Program-made: the position numbers and the translations under genes
The notes under the pieces: model-generated
The model's input: only the letters and a program-made list of their open reading frames with translations
Told to the model about the DNA's origin: nothing
Database searches by the model: none
In this document: piece after piece, positions 10,687 through 20,932 of the stretch
Layout: every line of letters starts with the position of its first letter
How positions within the stretch are numbered: the stretch's first letter is position 1
From: Byssothecium circinans
Lineage: Eukaryota > Ascomycota > Dothideomycetes > Pleosporales > Massarinaceae
NCBI GenBank assembly: GCA_010015675.1
Contig: ML977029.1
Location: 1-38,943, forward strand
DNA length: 38,943 nucleotides
Direction of reading: 5' to 3'

Positions 10687-11640
10687 CTACCTATGGTACA
10701 CCTGCAAATCCGAACCAATTGGCAACATAAGAGAATAGCCGCACCTTCGGTCGTACCAGTCTTGATACCTCCGCATTTCGCAACTCTCGCAATCCTCCTT
10801 ACCGCCGGGAACTCCCCACGCATGATTCTTGTCTTTTCCGGTGATGTAGAGACACTCCTGACAAAACACGCCCGACTCCGCTCCGTCAAGATTTAACCAT
10901 GGCGCGAAGACCAGACCCATGGTGCGGCGACAGCGACGGGGGACTAGCCATGGAGGCAGGTCGATGCACTCTTGTCGCTTGCCACAATCATCAACTATAC
11001 GCTGAACCTCTTTGTCTTCGGTCGCTGTCGGCGGCAGTATTTCCTGCCCAGTCCTTTCGAGTGCTAGTTGCGCAGCGACTTGAGTATCGTAGAGTATGTG
11101 CTGTTGAGGCACCCTAAACGAGTTTCGATGCGGTTCTGGGCGTTTCATTCGAGGATCGAAATCGGGTGGCTTATCGGGTAACCTTCTTTCTTTAAGCGGT
11201 GGACTTTCGATAAGCCGTGGTCCTTGGAAAGTAGCCGGTAGAAAACGAAAAGAGGGTATCAAGTGTAGATCATTTTTGGTTAGGCCGTAATGCTTGAGCA
11301 TCTCTTCTTCCTCCAGCGGCATTGGTCCTCTGTGCGCGCATAGAAAACATAGGCGGTCTAATGTTGGAAGCCAAATGTGCTGAGCTGCCTTGTCGCATCG
11401 ATCGCAATGTCTTTGTCGAAGTTTGTCGACGATCGTTGCCACGCTGGCCACGATATTCGTTTGTACAGCAAGTACACCCCGAATGACCTGAAGCGCCCAC
11501 TTGACGAGGACTTGAAACTCTGGAATAGTGTCTACCACATAGTGGGCATGATGACTGGTGTTGCGGAATCTGATGAGGGAGAGAAGGTCGAGCTCTTCAA
11601 GTATATGTAGATAGAGCAGTTCGTCCGGAAGCCAGACTTG
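10687..11640 (-). pseudogene. F-box domain protein, 5' end lost at a hAT insertion
   Basis: The minus-strand frame is open for 317 codons from the hAT boundary to a TAG at 10,687. It begins QVWLPDELLYLHILEELD followed by LLSLIRFRNTSHHAHYVVD, a good F-box (the LPxELL start, the hydrophobic pattern and the later F/V positions), which recruits SCF ubiquitin ligase through Skp1. It is followed by a Cys pair (HCDRC) with a second pair (CFLC) about 20 residues on, a pattern common after fungal F-boxes, and a C-terminal CQEC...CESC pair. There is no ATG before the F-box: a TAA lies in the target-site sequence immediately upstream. The original start must have been removed or displaced by the transposon. 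The rest of the frame is intact and not RIP-mutated. Confidence 0.75.
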
Positions 11641-11646
11641 TTAACA
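11639..11646. repeat. Target-site duplication, left (TGTTAACA)
   Basis: The octamer TGTTAACA lies directly outside the left terminal repeat and recurs directly outside the right one at 14,651-14,658. Eight bases is the duplication size of hAT elements. Because it is palindromic and embedded in TTGTTAACAA at both ends, its exact register is uncertain by one or two bases. Confidence 0.75.
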
Positions 11647-14600
11647 ATCAATCCTATCAATCCGGATTGATTGGACGGCTTGGTTATCCAATCCGTTCGC
11701 AATCAATCCGGGGCCTGGCGTTTTATCAATCAATCAATCTGATTTTAGTAGATTGATTGGACGGATTGATACAAAGTTATATTTTGTACTGTGGCCAACA
11801 GTATATATACTTAGTGATACTTTCCATGGTGTTGAGGTTTTGGCAGACAAATCCTAGGGCTCTCATTGGTCTAACTAAGTAGGACTAGCGTACTTGTCAA
11901 ACTGTCGATCCTTAACACCATGGATATCTCTATTGTTTACACGCCACCGCTGCCCTCTAAGACGCCATTATCATCAAACTTCTATCTCTATAACGCGCAA
12001 GCCTGGTTAGAGGTATGAACCACAACCTTTCCCAGGTATTCAAGCAGCGCGTTAGTCAGATTAACTCACAGAGTACTCACGCAGAGCCTGCGAGTGATGT
12101 TACGACAGATGCCACTACTAATATTAACGCGTTCAGCGACCTAACGCCCACGACGCCCACGCCTACCCTAGGCCCAATAGCTATCGATTCGAATCTAGCC
12201 TACGAGGGCATCATATAGACGCGTATCCCAGCTTATTGCAAGCCCCCATTTGAACCTAAGCGCAAGGGCGAGAGCTGGGTGTGGCAGTATAGCTATCGGG
12301 TGTATCACAGCCCCTCATAAACACTCTACTGGCTCTGCAAGTACTGCCACCAGCGCCGTACAATTGGCGGAGTTTATCAGGCCAGCACGTCAACGTCAGC
12401 TATTGCCCAGCATCTTGGGCAGGAGATACTGGGGCATAGGCTTGAAAAAACGGGCGCCAGAACTCCAGGCAGTGGCCCGCCTAGTCAACTTACAATAATG
12501 TCCTAGCTGTAAGCGCAAGGCCTCTGGGTGTCGCAGGGCGTTACAAATATAATATTAGACTCCTTTAATAGGGACGCGTTTCAATACGCAGTGCTCGACT
12601 GGGTCGTCGCAGACAACCAGGCCTTACGCGTAATTGAGACGCCAAATTTCCGGGCCATAATACAAGCTGCTAACCCGCTGGCTGACAGATATCTCTAGGC
12701 TAGCCAGCGAAGCTTACGCGACTGTATTATTGCAGAGTACATAGCGTACGTGCCCGCCGTAGTTAATTACCTTAAGGCGTCGTGATCCCTAATACACATC
12801 TCATTTAACAATTAGACGTTAACTGGCGGCAAGATGGCTATCACGGGTATATGCGTACACCATATTAACGCTGCTAGCATCCCTCAGGACTACGTCCTCG
12901 GCCTCCCTAGCTTGATGGGCTCCCACATAGGCGATAATATTGCGTTAGTTATTAATAGTACGCTGAAAGCTTTTCAAATCACTAAGGATACGCTTAGTTA
13001 CTTTATCCTTAATAATGCCACTAATAATGATACTGCTGTTGAAGCCTTGGCTGCCCTGTATAGCTTTAACCCGCGCCACTGATGACTGCGTTGTTCTTGC
13101 CATATCATCAACCTAGGGGCTTAGCAATTGCTCTTTGGCAAGGACTGCGACTCCTTTTAAAACTCTAAGGCGAATCTTTCTAGTAAGGAGAGATTCATGG
13201 ACGAGTGGCGTAAGGGGGGACCCCTTAGAGTTCTATGCAACGTTATTACGTTAATTTGTACACCCTAAGCTTATTAACTCCTTTAACGCTACTAGGCTGA
13301 GTATCATGACTCTAGAGATTGTTCGAAGCCCTGGGAGGTTATCAAGCCCATCAAGACTCAGTGGAACTCTTATTGCTTATGTTTTAAGAGGGCAATAGAG
13401 CTCCGTAACCCGCTGGGGGATTACATCACATACAAGATTAATGAATACAGACGAGAGGTTGCAAAGCGTCGCAATAGCTCTAATACCTGCAAGAAGCCAC
13501 GTCTTTTTATCCAAGAGGGGGGCCTGTTAACAAAGGACTGGGTAACTATTACAGAGTACGTCTAGCTGCTACTACCCTTCAAGGAAGCGACATCTTTCTT
13601 TAAGGGGAGGGGCAGGTCAAGTACGTCTAGAGCTATATGGGAAGTCCTCCCAACGTTTAACTAGCTAGTTAACACTATTAAGGATACAAAGGAGTGACTC
13701 GCTGACGTTAATTTCAACGACCCTAACGCTCCAGAGGACCATGTCCTAATCAATTGCACGGCAGCCCTATCAAAGCTCTTGACGTATTACGCCAAGCTAG
13801 CTAAGTCTCCAGCGTATTATATTGCAACCCGACTACACCCAGCTTATAAGGACTACCTTGAGAGTGCATGGCTAGTCCCTAAGGACTACGACAGCGGCCT
13901 ATATAGTAGCCACCCTCGGCAGGGGTGGTTAGAGGAAGCTCACCGGGGTTTTCAGCTACTCTAGAAAGCCCACAAGGACTCTACGCACGTCACCCCTCAG
14001 GATCCAATAATGCCCCCGCCCAAGAAGCCCCGGACATCTTACGGAGCTAGTCGCGCTGATTTTATGAAGGCTGCCCGCCAGCAAGTGGCGGAGACTACTT
14101 AAAATAATGACGACGAGTTTGATCACTGGGTTAAGGAGTTGCCTCTGGATGAGGGCAACTCATTGGCTAGAGATCTATTGAAGTACTGGATAATCAAGAG
14201 CGAGCACTACCCCACCTTATCAAGCTTCGCTCTCAACATGCTGAGTATCCCGGCGGCGGCAGCTGACTGTGAGAGGACCTTCTCTGAGCTTGGAGATTTG
14301 CTGGAAGTTCGGAGACTACGCATGAAGCCAGATTTGCTCTCCGCTTTGCAGAGCCTCAAGAGCTGGAAGAGATTAGGCCTTACGCCTCAAAGACCAATAT
14401 CCACTAGGTCTATCATCACTCCGAGCCACTTACCGAGCCAGATGGCGACGTTATTTGACGTCGGGGACGTCGAATTTGATGGAGATTGATCACGTGTATG
14501 ATCACGTGCGGGTCAATTCACTATTTGTACATATTATCAATCCAATCCGTCCAATCAAGCCGCTCGGAGCCTATCAATCCGTCCAATCAATCCGCCGGAC

Positions 14601-14650
14601 GTCAAGTTATCAATCAATCAATCCTCCGACGGAGGATTGATTGGATTGAT
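11647..14650 (+). mobile_element. hAT-family DNA transposon, complete ends, dead transposase
   Basis: The element is 3,004 bp long. It starts ATCAATCCTATCAATCC and ends with the inverted GGATTGATTGGATTGAT. It is bounded by an 8-bp duplication and has subterminal regions full of GATTGATTGGACGG-type motifs in both orientations (11,647-11,780 and 14,530-14,650), probably transposase binding sites. The interior is the remains of a plus-strand hAT transposase. Composition is near normal, so RIP on this copy was weak compared with the subtelomere. Confidence 0.9.
11920..14489 (+). pseudogene. hAT transposase remnant (BED finger plus C-terminal dimerisation domain)
   Basis: The reading frame is broken by many stops, mostly TAG/TAA/TGA at former Gln/Trp/Arg-like positions. 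Around 12,270-12,420 the frame gives W-W...WLCKYCHQRRTIGGVY followed by STSTSAIAQHL, a BED-type zinc finger that binds the element's ends. Fragments at 12,834-13,082 and 13,779-13,964 belong to the RNase-H-like catalytic core and linker. The last open piece (14,139-14,489) has LLKYWIIKSEHYPTLS, LSIPAAAADCERTFSELGD and then RLRMKPDLLSALQSLKSW, the conserved hAT C-terminal dimerisation region. The protein cannot be made as it stands, so the element is non-autonomous now. Confidence 0.85.
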
Positions 14651-14658
14651 TGTTAACA
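14651..14658. repeat. Target-site duplication, right (TGTTAACA)
   Basis: Direct repeat of the octamer at 11,639-11,646, immediately outside the right terminal inverted repeat of the hAT element. Confidence 0.75.
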
Positions 14659-14890
14659 ACTCTGCCGGAAGCTTGCTGAAAAGTCCAAGATTGTATACCG
14701 ATGGGGCCGGATGGATTGGAGCAAGATTCAAGGGAAGGAAGTCGTGCAGAATAACATCTGTTAGAAGCGGAGGCCCCCCGAGGTTCACGCCGTTGGGCCT
14801 CTTCGTGGGGGTAAAGCAATGACCGTAGTAGCGTACCGTAAGGGGTTTGTTGCGTGGATACATGGCGTGTGGGATTTCATTCGCGGACAT
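14659..14890 (-). pseudogene. Possible N-terminal piece of an F-box protein on the far side of the hAT element
   Basis: A minus-strand frame starting at 14,890 (MSANEIPHAMYPRN...) runs into the transposon end just after LGLFSKLPAELL, which resembles the first residues of an F-box. It lies in the same orientation as the F-box gene on the other side of the transposon and would be its upstream part. Removing the element and one target copy does not join the two frames, and the downstream piece already has its own LPDELL. It may be a neighbouring F-box gene, an upstream exon or a chance frame. Confidence 0.4.
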
Positions 14891-15750
14891 GGCGTTAGTG
14901 AGAGTAAACGTGCGTGCTCGCTGTATGTGATATATAGGCGGGTGAAGTATTTGCGTGCTAGGCAGCCATGTGGACCCGCTTGATCAGCTGACTGCCCGTA
15001 CCAAAGTTGCAGCTTTCTGTTGGGGCCGCGGTGTCTCCGACCGAAGCCGGAAACGCCCCGGTGGAGCTCTGTTAATAAATCCTAAACTACAACTACGGGC
15101 GAGCTCCTCGAAGAATAACAAGAGGAGTCGAAAAATGGCCGTGCTCTTCATTTGTAACTACAGCTATCCCGAGCCAACATCGTGCTCATACTCACAAGTC
15201 TAGATGATGGCAGGGAAGCGTGTGTCGGAGACCACGTAGTCGTGAAATGCGACGGTAGCTATGCTGAGCTTGGCTGTGCGGTCGCAAACAACCAATCGAA
15301 TAAAATCCCAATAACGTGAAGACCGAAGCGTTGGAGCTTCCTAACTGTGGATCCGATGCTGGACGGGAGCTTGGTATCATTGATAACCTGGGCGTGGAGG
15401 GAGAGGTAGCCAAACTGGCGAGGAATAACGTAACAAAGCCTATGAACAGGCTGAGTGGCGAAATGTGGTGTCCATACTTATTTAGTAGTTGTTGGGGCTT
15501 TATCAATTGGCATGGGACGAGATCCTTATGTAGTTCCTAGACCAGGGATGTTGACTACGGTCTATGAGTGGGGCAAAGTCTCCGTTAATGGTATATACAG
15601 ATTGTTCAGATTCCAACAAGAGGTCACGGGCAAAATATGTACATTTTCCATCCGTCAAATCACTTCTCTCCAGCGAAACGCTTACAAAACACTGACAGGA
15701 CAATTTATTCTGATTGGTGCCCTTCGAGCCACCGCCCCCGCACTGTTCCC
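14891..15750. other. Intergenic region, no supported gene
   Basis: Several 60-104-codon frames exist on both strands here, but none has a convincing start, composition or motif. The region separates the disrupted F-box locus from the 3' end of the pectate lyase gene. Confidence 0.5.
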
Positions 15751-16552
15751 TTAACACGCCGGCAGCTTCGCGAGCTTGCCCTGCGCTCCGTAGCACTTGT
15801 CTGTCGTAGTGAGCTTCTCGCTCTCACCGTTGCCCTTGTTGACACCTTTATATTCTCTGCACACCGCCTTGGTGGTTCCACAAGAACCTGAGATTGTGGC
15901 AGTGTCGCCAAAGTTGGAGTTGATACCAACGAGGTCGGATTTCATGCCGTAAGCCTTCACGTTCTGTACGATGACATTACGCGGGGATTTGGCCTGGTTG
16001 TTTGTGCAATCGCCGCAGGAGCGGTAGAGTTTCCCAACGTTGATGACAGTGTAGTCCTTGATCTGGAAACGACATCAGCATACGCAATCCATGATATACG
16101 AAGGTCAAGGGGGGGTTTATTACAGTAACAGTTCCAGGACCGTTGTGCTGTACAACTTTGTCCTTGGCCGTCTGCGCTCCGCCACCAGTGATAGTCGCGT
16201 CTCCCTTGCCCAGAATGGAGATGGCGTCCTCGCACACCTCGCGGAACCACACGTTTTTCAGCGTGCAGGATCCGAGACAGTGCACGCCCTCGAGCGCCCT
16301 ACCGCCGATGATGACGTTGGAGAGAGTGGCGCCGTTTTGGAGGATGAACACGGCGTTCTCGCTGCCAGTGTCACTGTCATCGTCGCAATCGCGACCACGG
16401 TCAAACTCCCTATTGCCGAGGTCGACGCTGCTAGAGATGTTGGAAGGAGCGGGGAGAGAGATGATGCTACCGACACGGCTAGGGATGTTGAGGGTTTGCG
16501 CGGAGGAAAGGGCAACAGCCAGAGTTGCGAGCTGGACGTGAGAAAACTTCAT
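15751..16552 (-). CDS. Secreted pectate lyase, polysaccharide lyase family 3
   Basis: Cleaves de-esterified pectin (polygalacturonate) by beta-elimination, outside the cell. The model has exon 1 at 16,552-16,124, an intron at 16,063-16,123 (61 bp, GTAATA...GCTGATG...TTTCCAG, phase 0) and exon 2 at 16,062-15,751, giving 246 residues, the usual PL3 length. The start is the ATG before MKFSHVQLATLAVALSSAQT, a typical signal peptide, rather than a longer upstream frame. PL3 hallmarks follow: GGRALEGVHCLGSCTLKNVW, FREVCEDAISILG, GGGAQTAKDKVVQHNGPGT, then across the splice IKDYTVINVGKLYRSCGDC and LVGINSNFGDTATISGSCG, with several paired cysteines. No lesion is seen. It is a plausible plant cell-wall-degrading enzyme or virulence factor, by family analogy. 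Confidence 0.93.
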
Positions 16553-16628
16553 GTTGAAGGCTAGGAAGAAGGTAGGTAGACGGGGTGAATGAATGATGAT
16601 GTGGTTTTTCAAGAGGGTGAACCGAGAG

Positions 16629-16636
16629 CTATATAG
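16629..16636 (-). promoter_or_regulatory. TATA-like element of the pectate lyase gene
   Basis: CTATATAG (palindromic) lies 77 bases upstream of the pectate lyase ATG, a usual position for a fungal TATA box with a leader of about 45 bases. Sequence match and position only. Confidence 0.4.
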
Positions 16637-16639
16637 TGC

Positions 16640-17182
16640 TAAAATGATACTTAATGTGAAGTAGAAGAGAGGACTAAATGGACGGGAGGGAATTCTTCCT
16701 GCTCTCTCCAACCATCTCGCAGCCGCTATCTAGAAAATGACTGGATCGTAATTATCCCTACTCTTTGCAAGCATTCTGCCCCTGGTGCGGTGGCGAGCAC
16801 TGATTCAAGTCATCTGATGCGATTGCGAAAAGGTTCACTGGCGGAACATTTTTCTTCTATAGTTGGATGCTATGCCAAGACACGGGAGTCATAGTATCGG
16901 CGTTGCCCAATTTGGGGGTGGCTGTTGAGGGGGAGATTGGCTGCATGCAGTGATCGTCGGCATCGCGATCGACCTCATTGATGGAATTCGGCGGCGCACC
17001 TGCAGGATCGCGCACGGGGATTCACGCTCTGGGGTAAGTATGGGGGATCATGTAGTTCCGTGTTCAACGGCTAGGTTTGGGGTTAATTAATAGTATTGCA
17101 TTGATACAACCACCTACCCCGTTTTTCTTGTTCTAGATGAGGTTAGTTCCAAGAAAAGTACCGAAGCATCCTTGATTCTTCG
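16640..17182. other. Intergenic region
   Basis: No supported gene. It contains the upstream region of the pectate lyase gene and the 3' flank of the next minus-strand gene. Nothing repeated or RNA-like was seen. Confidence 0.5.
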
Positions 17183-17902
17183 CTACGTTGCTACACCCCC
17201 GGTGCAACCCGCCGCGATAAGCTGCTTCAACTTCTTTCCGCTTCGTGCATCTACCTTCGCATAGTGTTCGAACACCGCGATAACCGCCGAGACGGACAAT
17301 GGCGCATTTGGAATACCTCGACTGTTCAACCCAGTATGCTGCGAGAACTCTGACAATGAAATCTTTCCTAAGCGAATCCGATGCACGTCGACAGGTGATG
17401 TCCAATCGAGAGGACGTCGTGGAGCGGTCGTCGTTGACTTGGTGTCTGCGAGGGAAATGAATGCACCAACGATGTGCCGGCAGGTTGTCATGCCAGTGGT
17501 TTCGTCGTACTCAAGCTCATCGATGAAGTCGGCCATAGAAGTGTTCCCGATGAAGGTGGTGTTCGCCTTGACGATGAAGTAATCAACGTGAAATGCGCAT
17601 TCCCTCGCGGGAGGAGAAGGAGTAGAGGCCAAGTGTGGATGTGGGTCTAGGTGAATAGACGCTGCCGGCCCAAACGACGAGCTTTTCGGCTCTTGAGAAC
17701 TAGTAGGTGCCTCCTTGGTAGAATGAGAGGCTCGCGCAAGATCATTAACCCAGGCGTGTACATGGGGTGGAGAAGCAACGTTCGAACCAAGCAGCAGCCC
17801 TTCCACGATCTCCTGACGAGAAACAAACGCATCGCCAGGAGTAACAGTCAAACAGTCTGTTGAGCGCTCACTATTAGTCAAGAGCGACACGGTTTCCGTC
17901 AT
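17183..17902 (-). CDS. Unknown protein, likely C-terminal part of the adjoining upstream ORF
   Basis: A 239-codon frame from ATG 17,902 (MTETVSLLTNSERST) to the stop at 17,183. Recognisable stretches are FVSRQEIVEGLLLGSN, CAFHVDYFIVKANTTF, TSMADFIDELEYDETTGM and SVSAVIAVFEHYAKVDARSG. It overlaps the last 29 bases of the ORF at 17,874 in another frame. The two share phrases (SVAEFTDEL with SMADFIDEL, and SLVEGIDELL with EIVEGLLLG), so they look like successive repeats of one protein. Either a short intron or a frameshift joins them; a 64-bp GTTACT...TAATAG interval would keep the frame but has weak splice signals. No family is recognised, and no membrane segment or signal peptide is seen. Confidence 0.55.
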   Translation of the reverse strand: MTETVSLLTNSERSTDCLTVTPGDAFVSRQEIVEGLLLGSNVASPPHVHAWVNDLARASHSTKEAPTSSQEPKSSSFGPAASIHLDPHPHLASTPSPPARECAFHVDYFIVKANTTFIGNTSMADFIDELEYDETTGMTTCRHIVGAFISLADTKSTTTAPRRPLDWTSPVDVHRIRLGKISLSEFSQHTGLNSRGIPNAPLSVSAVIAVFEHYAKVDARSGKKLKQLIAAGCTGGVAT

Positions 17903-18746
17903 GGTCCGGGGTATTGCTGTCCGGAGATAGTAACTCGTCGATGCCCTCAACCAGAGAAATGCGCTCGTAGGAAAGAGTATTAACATCCTCGGAAATCAGC
18001 TCGTCGGTGAACTCGGCCACGGATGTTCGCTCATCCTCATAATAGTCCGTACCAATCGGGCTGTCGTCGCTGTTGAGGCATACTTCGACAAATGAAGCAG
18101 AGCTCAATGTGTAGTCGTATTTGGCGTCACTCAACCTCTTCTCCTTCTCTGTGGGTGTATTGACGAAGTTGACAAGCTTGGTCAGAGCTGCGGTGAACGT
18201 GCGGGACCCCGTAGCCTGCTTGACAGTCGTGCGCGCCTCTTCAACGGTCTGCTTATCGGAGCCTTGGTTCGAGATAGATTGCGAGGTGTCAACATCTAGT
18301 ACACCATTATTCTGGCATTCCATAGCCTCCAAATTGGACAATTCTCCAAACTGCGGCGATGTGGTCGGCTTCAGAATAGATGTCCTGGGAGTAGTAGGGT
18401 TCTTAACAGCCATCTCGCCAGTGTTCCCCGCTTTGACTTGTTCATAGAAGCCTTCCTGTACAGCTTCGTGAATCGTGCGGTCCTCGTGAAGATTCTTCGA
18501 GGTATCTGTGTTTGGGAAGCGAAGGAAGATGAGCTCCGAGGAAGACGCAGAACAGGCAGCAACAATACTCGCGACTGGCTTAGACAGCGGTGTGAATTCG
18601 AGTGCGGTGGTTCGCAAGTCTGTGTATAGCGTGGAGACTTGCGAGAGTTGGTCGGTCGCGGGAGACGCATTTTGCGGGGTTTTCGGTACGGAATTGGTCA
18701 CTGAGCAGAGGTCCTGCTCCAAAGCCACGATGTCCAAAGCAGCCAT
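17874..18746 (-). CDS. Unknown acidic, Ser/Thr-rich protein
   Basis: The frame is open from about 18,870 and its first in-frame ATG is at 18,746 (MAALDIVALEQDL), giving 290 residues. The sequence before it is strongly basic and protein-like (KHAKRNKKRYERKKSLKQ), so the true start probably lies upstream through an unseen splice or frameshift. A separate frame with ATG at 18,922 or 18,919 (MMETTNINHHRSTN) runs into the same place. The product is low in hydrophobic stretches, and its C-terminal third repeats acidic phrases (SVAEFTDELISEDVN, ISLVEGIDELLSPDSN). It ends in the middle of the next frame at 17,874. Function unknown; it may be a decaying gene. Confidence 0.55.
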   Translation of the reverse strand: MAALDIVALEQDLCSVTNSVPKTPQNASPATDQLSQVSTLYTDLRTTALEFTPLSKPVASIVAACSASSSELIFLRFPNTDTSKNLHEDRTIHEAVQEGFYEQVKAGNTGEMAVKNPTTPRTSILKPTTSPQFGELSNLEAMECQNNGVLDVDTSQSISNQGSDKQTVEEARTTVKQATGSRTFTAALTKLVNFVNTPTEKEKRLSDAKYDYTLSSASFVEVCLNSDDSPIGTDYYEDERTSVAEFTDELISEDVNTLSYERISLVEGIDELLSPDSNTPDHDGNRVALD

Positions 18747-18922
18747 ATTCTTCTCTAGCTGTTTAAGTGATTTCTTCCGCTCGTAGCGCTTCTTATTGCG
18801 CTTTGCATGTTTGCCGGGTACCAATGCTGTAGGGATGATATATTGACCGACTGTTCGGTGACCATCGCGTTATCTGGGGCGTTTGTGGACCGGTGGTGAT
18901 TGATGTTAGTGGTTTCCATCAT

Positions 18923-19352
18923 GGCGTTGTCGATGAGCCGGTTACAAAGGGACAGCCGATTGCAAATGTTAGGAATGTCTTTGGAGATATCTTGGAGACG
19001 ATTCTGTCGCCGGAGAATGGGAGGATGTTCCAGTCTCCCAGAGATCCAAGTATCGAGCCGGGGGGCAGCGTAGGGCAGATTGCGTACAACTCTACCGATC
19101 CCAAGTGCGCTGATGGGTGTATACTGTAGTGGAGATGCAGAGTATGACCACTGCGTAATTCAATACATATATATCAAGTGCCATCGTACTGTGTGAGACA
19201 TTCCCATCGACGGCCCGTGCAGATGACCAGTCAGCATCAGTCAACTGACTAGGCTAGCCGCGATGCCTGCTACTTTTTTCCATCGCGACGCAACTCCGCC
19301 ATTCGCTTTGCACCCACCCCCACCTAGACGCCGCCGCTTATCTTGCTTCTTG
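18923..19352. other. Intergenic / upstream region between divergent genes
   Basis: Divergent promoter region between the minus-strand unknown gene and the plus-strand MoaA gene. A 78-codon plus frame at 18,893-19,129 has no supporting motif. Confidence 0.45.
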
Positions 19353-19360
19353 TATATAAG
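19353..19360 (+). promoter_or_regulatory. TATA-like element of the MoaA gene
   Basis: TATATAAG lies 54 bases before the MoaA start codon. If used, transcription would begin near 19,385-19,395 and the leader would be very short. A 15-codon upstream ORF (ATG 19,364 to TAA 19,409-19,411) ends 2 bases before the MoaA ATG but would lie outside such a transcript. Confidence 0.45.
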
Positions 19361-19413
19361 ACCATGTTCCTTTCTGCCGATGCAGGACGGGGCGCCTCTA
19401 CTTTTCCCTAACA

Positions 19414-20842
19414 ATGGCCCCGATGGTGTCGATACGGCTGGGCCCGACGGCCGCTGCAGTCGCCGCAGTCGCCGCAGCACGTTGCTTTCGTGGCGAGTGC
19501 ATTGCGAGAGGCACGTTGCGCGCGCTAGGCACAAGGAGAAATATCGCGACGGGCGCTGTAGATGGCGAAAGAGGCGTGGAATCCCCTGGAGCGGCCGTAG
19601 TACCACCACCGCCGCCGCCGCCTGTGAGCAGGAGCCTGCAGGAGCGCAGGGAGGCCATCCGGACCGCAAAACCCTTCTCCGAGTTCTTGACCGACTCGTT
19701 CGCCCGGCAGCATGACTACCTGCGCATCAGCATCACGGAGCGCTGCAATCTGCGCTGTCTGTACTGCATGCCCGAAGGTACGATCCGCATGCCGAGCGAG
19801 TCCGTGGCGCCGATAACTGACATTCATCGTAGAGGGCGTGCCTCTCTCGCCGCCTGCCCACATGCTCACCACGCCCGAGATCTTCTACCTCTCCTCGCTG
19901 TTCGTCTCCCAAGGCGTCACCAAGATTCGCTTGACGGGCGGCGAGCCCACGGTGCGCCGCGACATCCTCCCCCTAATGCAGCGGATCGGCTCCCTGCGCT
20001 CCAACGGCCTCCGCGAGCTTGCCCTCACTACGAACGGCATCTCGCTCCACCGAAAACTGGACGCTATGGTCGAGGCTGGCCTGACGGGGGTGAACCTGAG
20101 CTTGGACACGTTGGACCCCTTCCAGTTCCAGATTATGACGAGACGCAAGGGCTTCGAGGCCGTCATGAAGTCGATCGATCGCATACTAGAGATGAAGAAG
20201 CTGGGCGCGAACATCAAGCTCAAGGTCAACTGTGTAGTCATGCGCGGCCTCAACGAGCGCGACATCATTCCCTTTGTGGAGTTGGGCCGTGACAAAGACA
20301 TCGAGGTACGCTTCATCGAATACATGCCGTTTGGTGGCAACAAGTGGAGCCAAGGGAAGATGATCAGCTTCCAAGAGATGCTAGATATCATTCGCGCCAA
20401 ATACCCCCATCTACGGAGCGTCCCCGGGCACAAGAATGATACCAGCAAGACGTACGAAGTGCCCGGCTTCGTAGGCAAAGTCGGCTTTATTACCAGCATG
20501 ACGAATGACTTCTGCGGCACCTGCAACCGACTGCGCATCACAAGCGACGGCAACCTGAAGGTTTGTCTTCACGGTAACGACGAAGTCTCTCTGCGCGATC
20601 TTCTCCGCCAAGACAATAATGGGGAGCCTATAGACCAAGAAGCATTTGAGCGCATCAAGCAGATCGAGATGGATCGCCGTGATGGCCTCCTGAGTGACAA
20701 GACTATACTTGGCTGGGGACAGCGAGAGCAAGAGCTCTTACAAGTCATCGGCACCGCAGTCAAGCGGAAGGCCGAGAAGCACGCTGATATGGGCGACCTG
20801 AAGAATATGACGAATAGGCCGATGATCTTAATTGGTGGGTGA
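19414..20842 (+). CDS. cnxABC: GTP 3',8-cyclase (MoaA / MOCS1A), first step of molybdenum cofactor synthesis
   Basis: This radical-SAM enzyme converts GTP to 3',8-cyclo-7,8-dihydro-GTP, probably in mitochondria. The model has exon 1 at 19,414-19,777, an intron at 19,778-19,832 (55 bp, GTACGA...CTGAC...CGTAG) and exon 2 at 19,833-20,842, giving 457 residues. The splice restores [12 protein letters not shown]. The radical-SAM cysteines are at 111, 115 and 118 (CNLRCLYC). The second 4Fe-4S cluster uses Cys 349, 352 and 366 (FCGTC...KVCLHG). [12 protein letters not shown] is the SAM-binding Gly motif. The C-terminus is PMILIGG, the Gly-Gly tail that is functional in MoaA/MOCS1A. The N-terminal 95 residues are Ala/Arg-rich with a Pro run, presequence-like. 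In Aspergillus nidulans the orthologous locus cnxABC encodes MoaA and MoaC in one polypeptide. Here a stop follows the tail, but a splice could continue into the downstream ORF. Confidence 0.93.
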
Positions 20843-20932
20843 TGTTTGGATTCCTTTGCTTTATGTTTTCGTCCTTTATTCTCAGTACACGAGTTGATGT
20901 CTTACGATATGACGGCATTCATTTTTGCATAG

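Noticed and set aside
15503..15890. Several ORFs of 74-99 codons around the 3' end of the pectate lyase gene
   Set aside because: They overlap or abut the pectate lyase exon, lack good starts and show no motif.
16058..16564. 168- and 132-codon plus-strand ORFs
   Set aside because: Antisense shadows of the pectate lyase exon, created by GC-rich third positions.
19885..20553. 222-codon minus-strand ORF
   Set aside because: Antisense shadow of the highly conserved MoaA exon 2.
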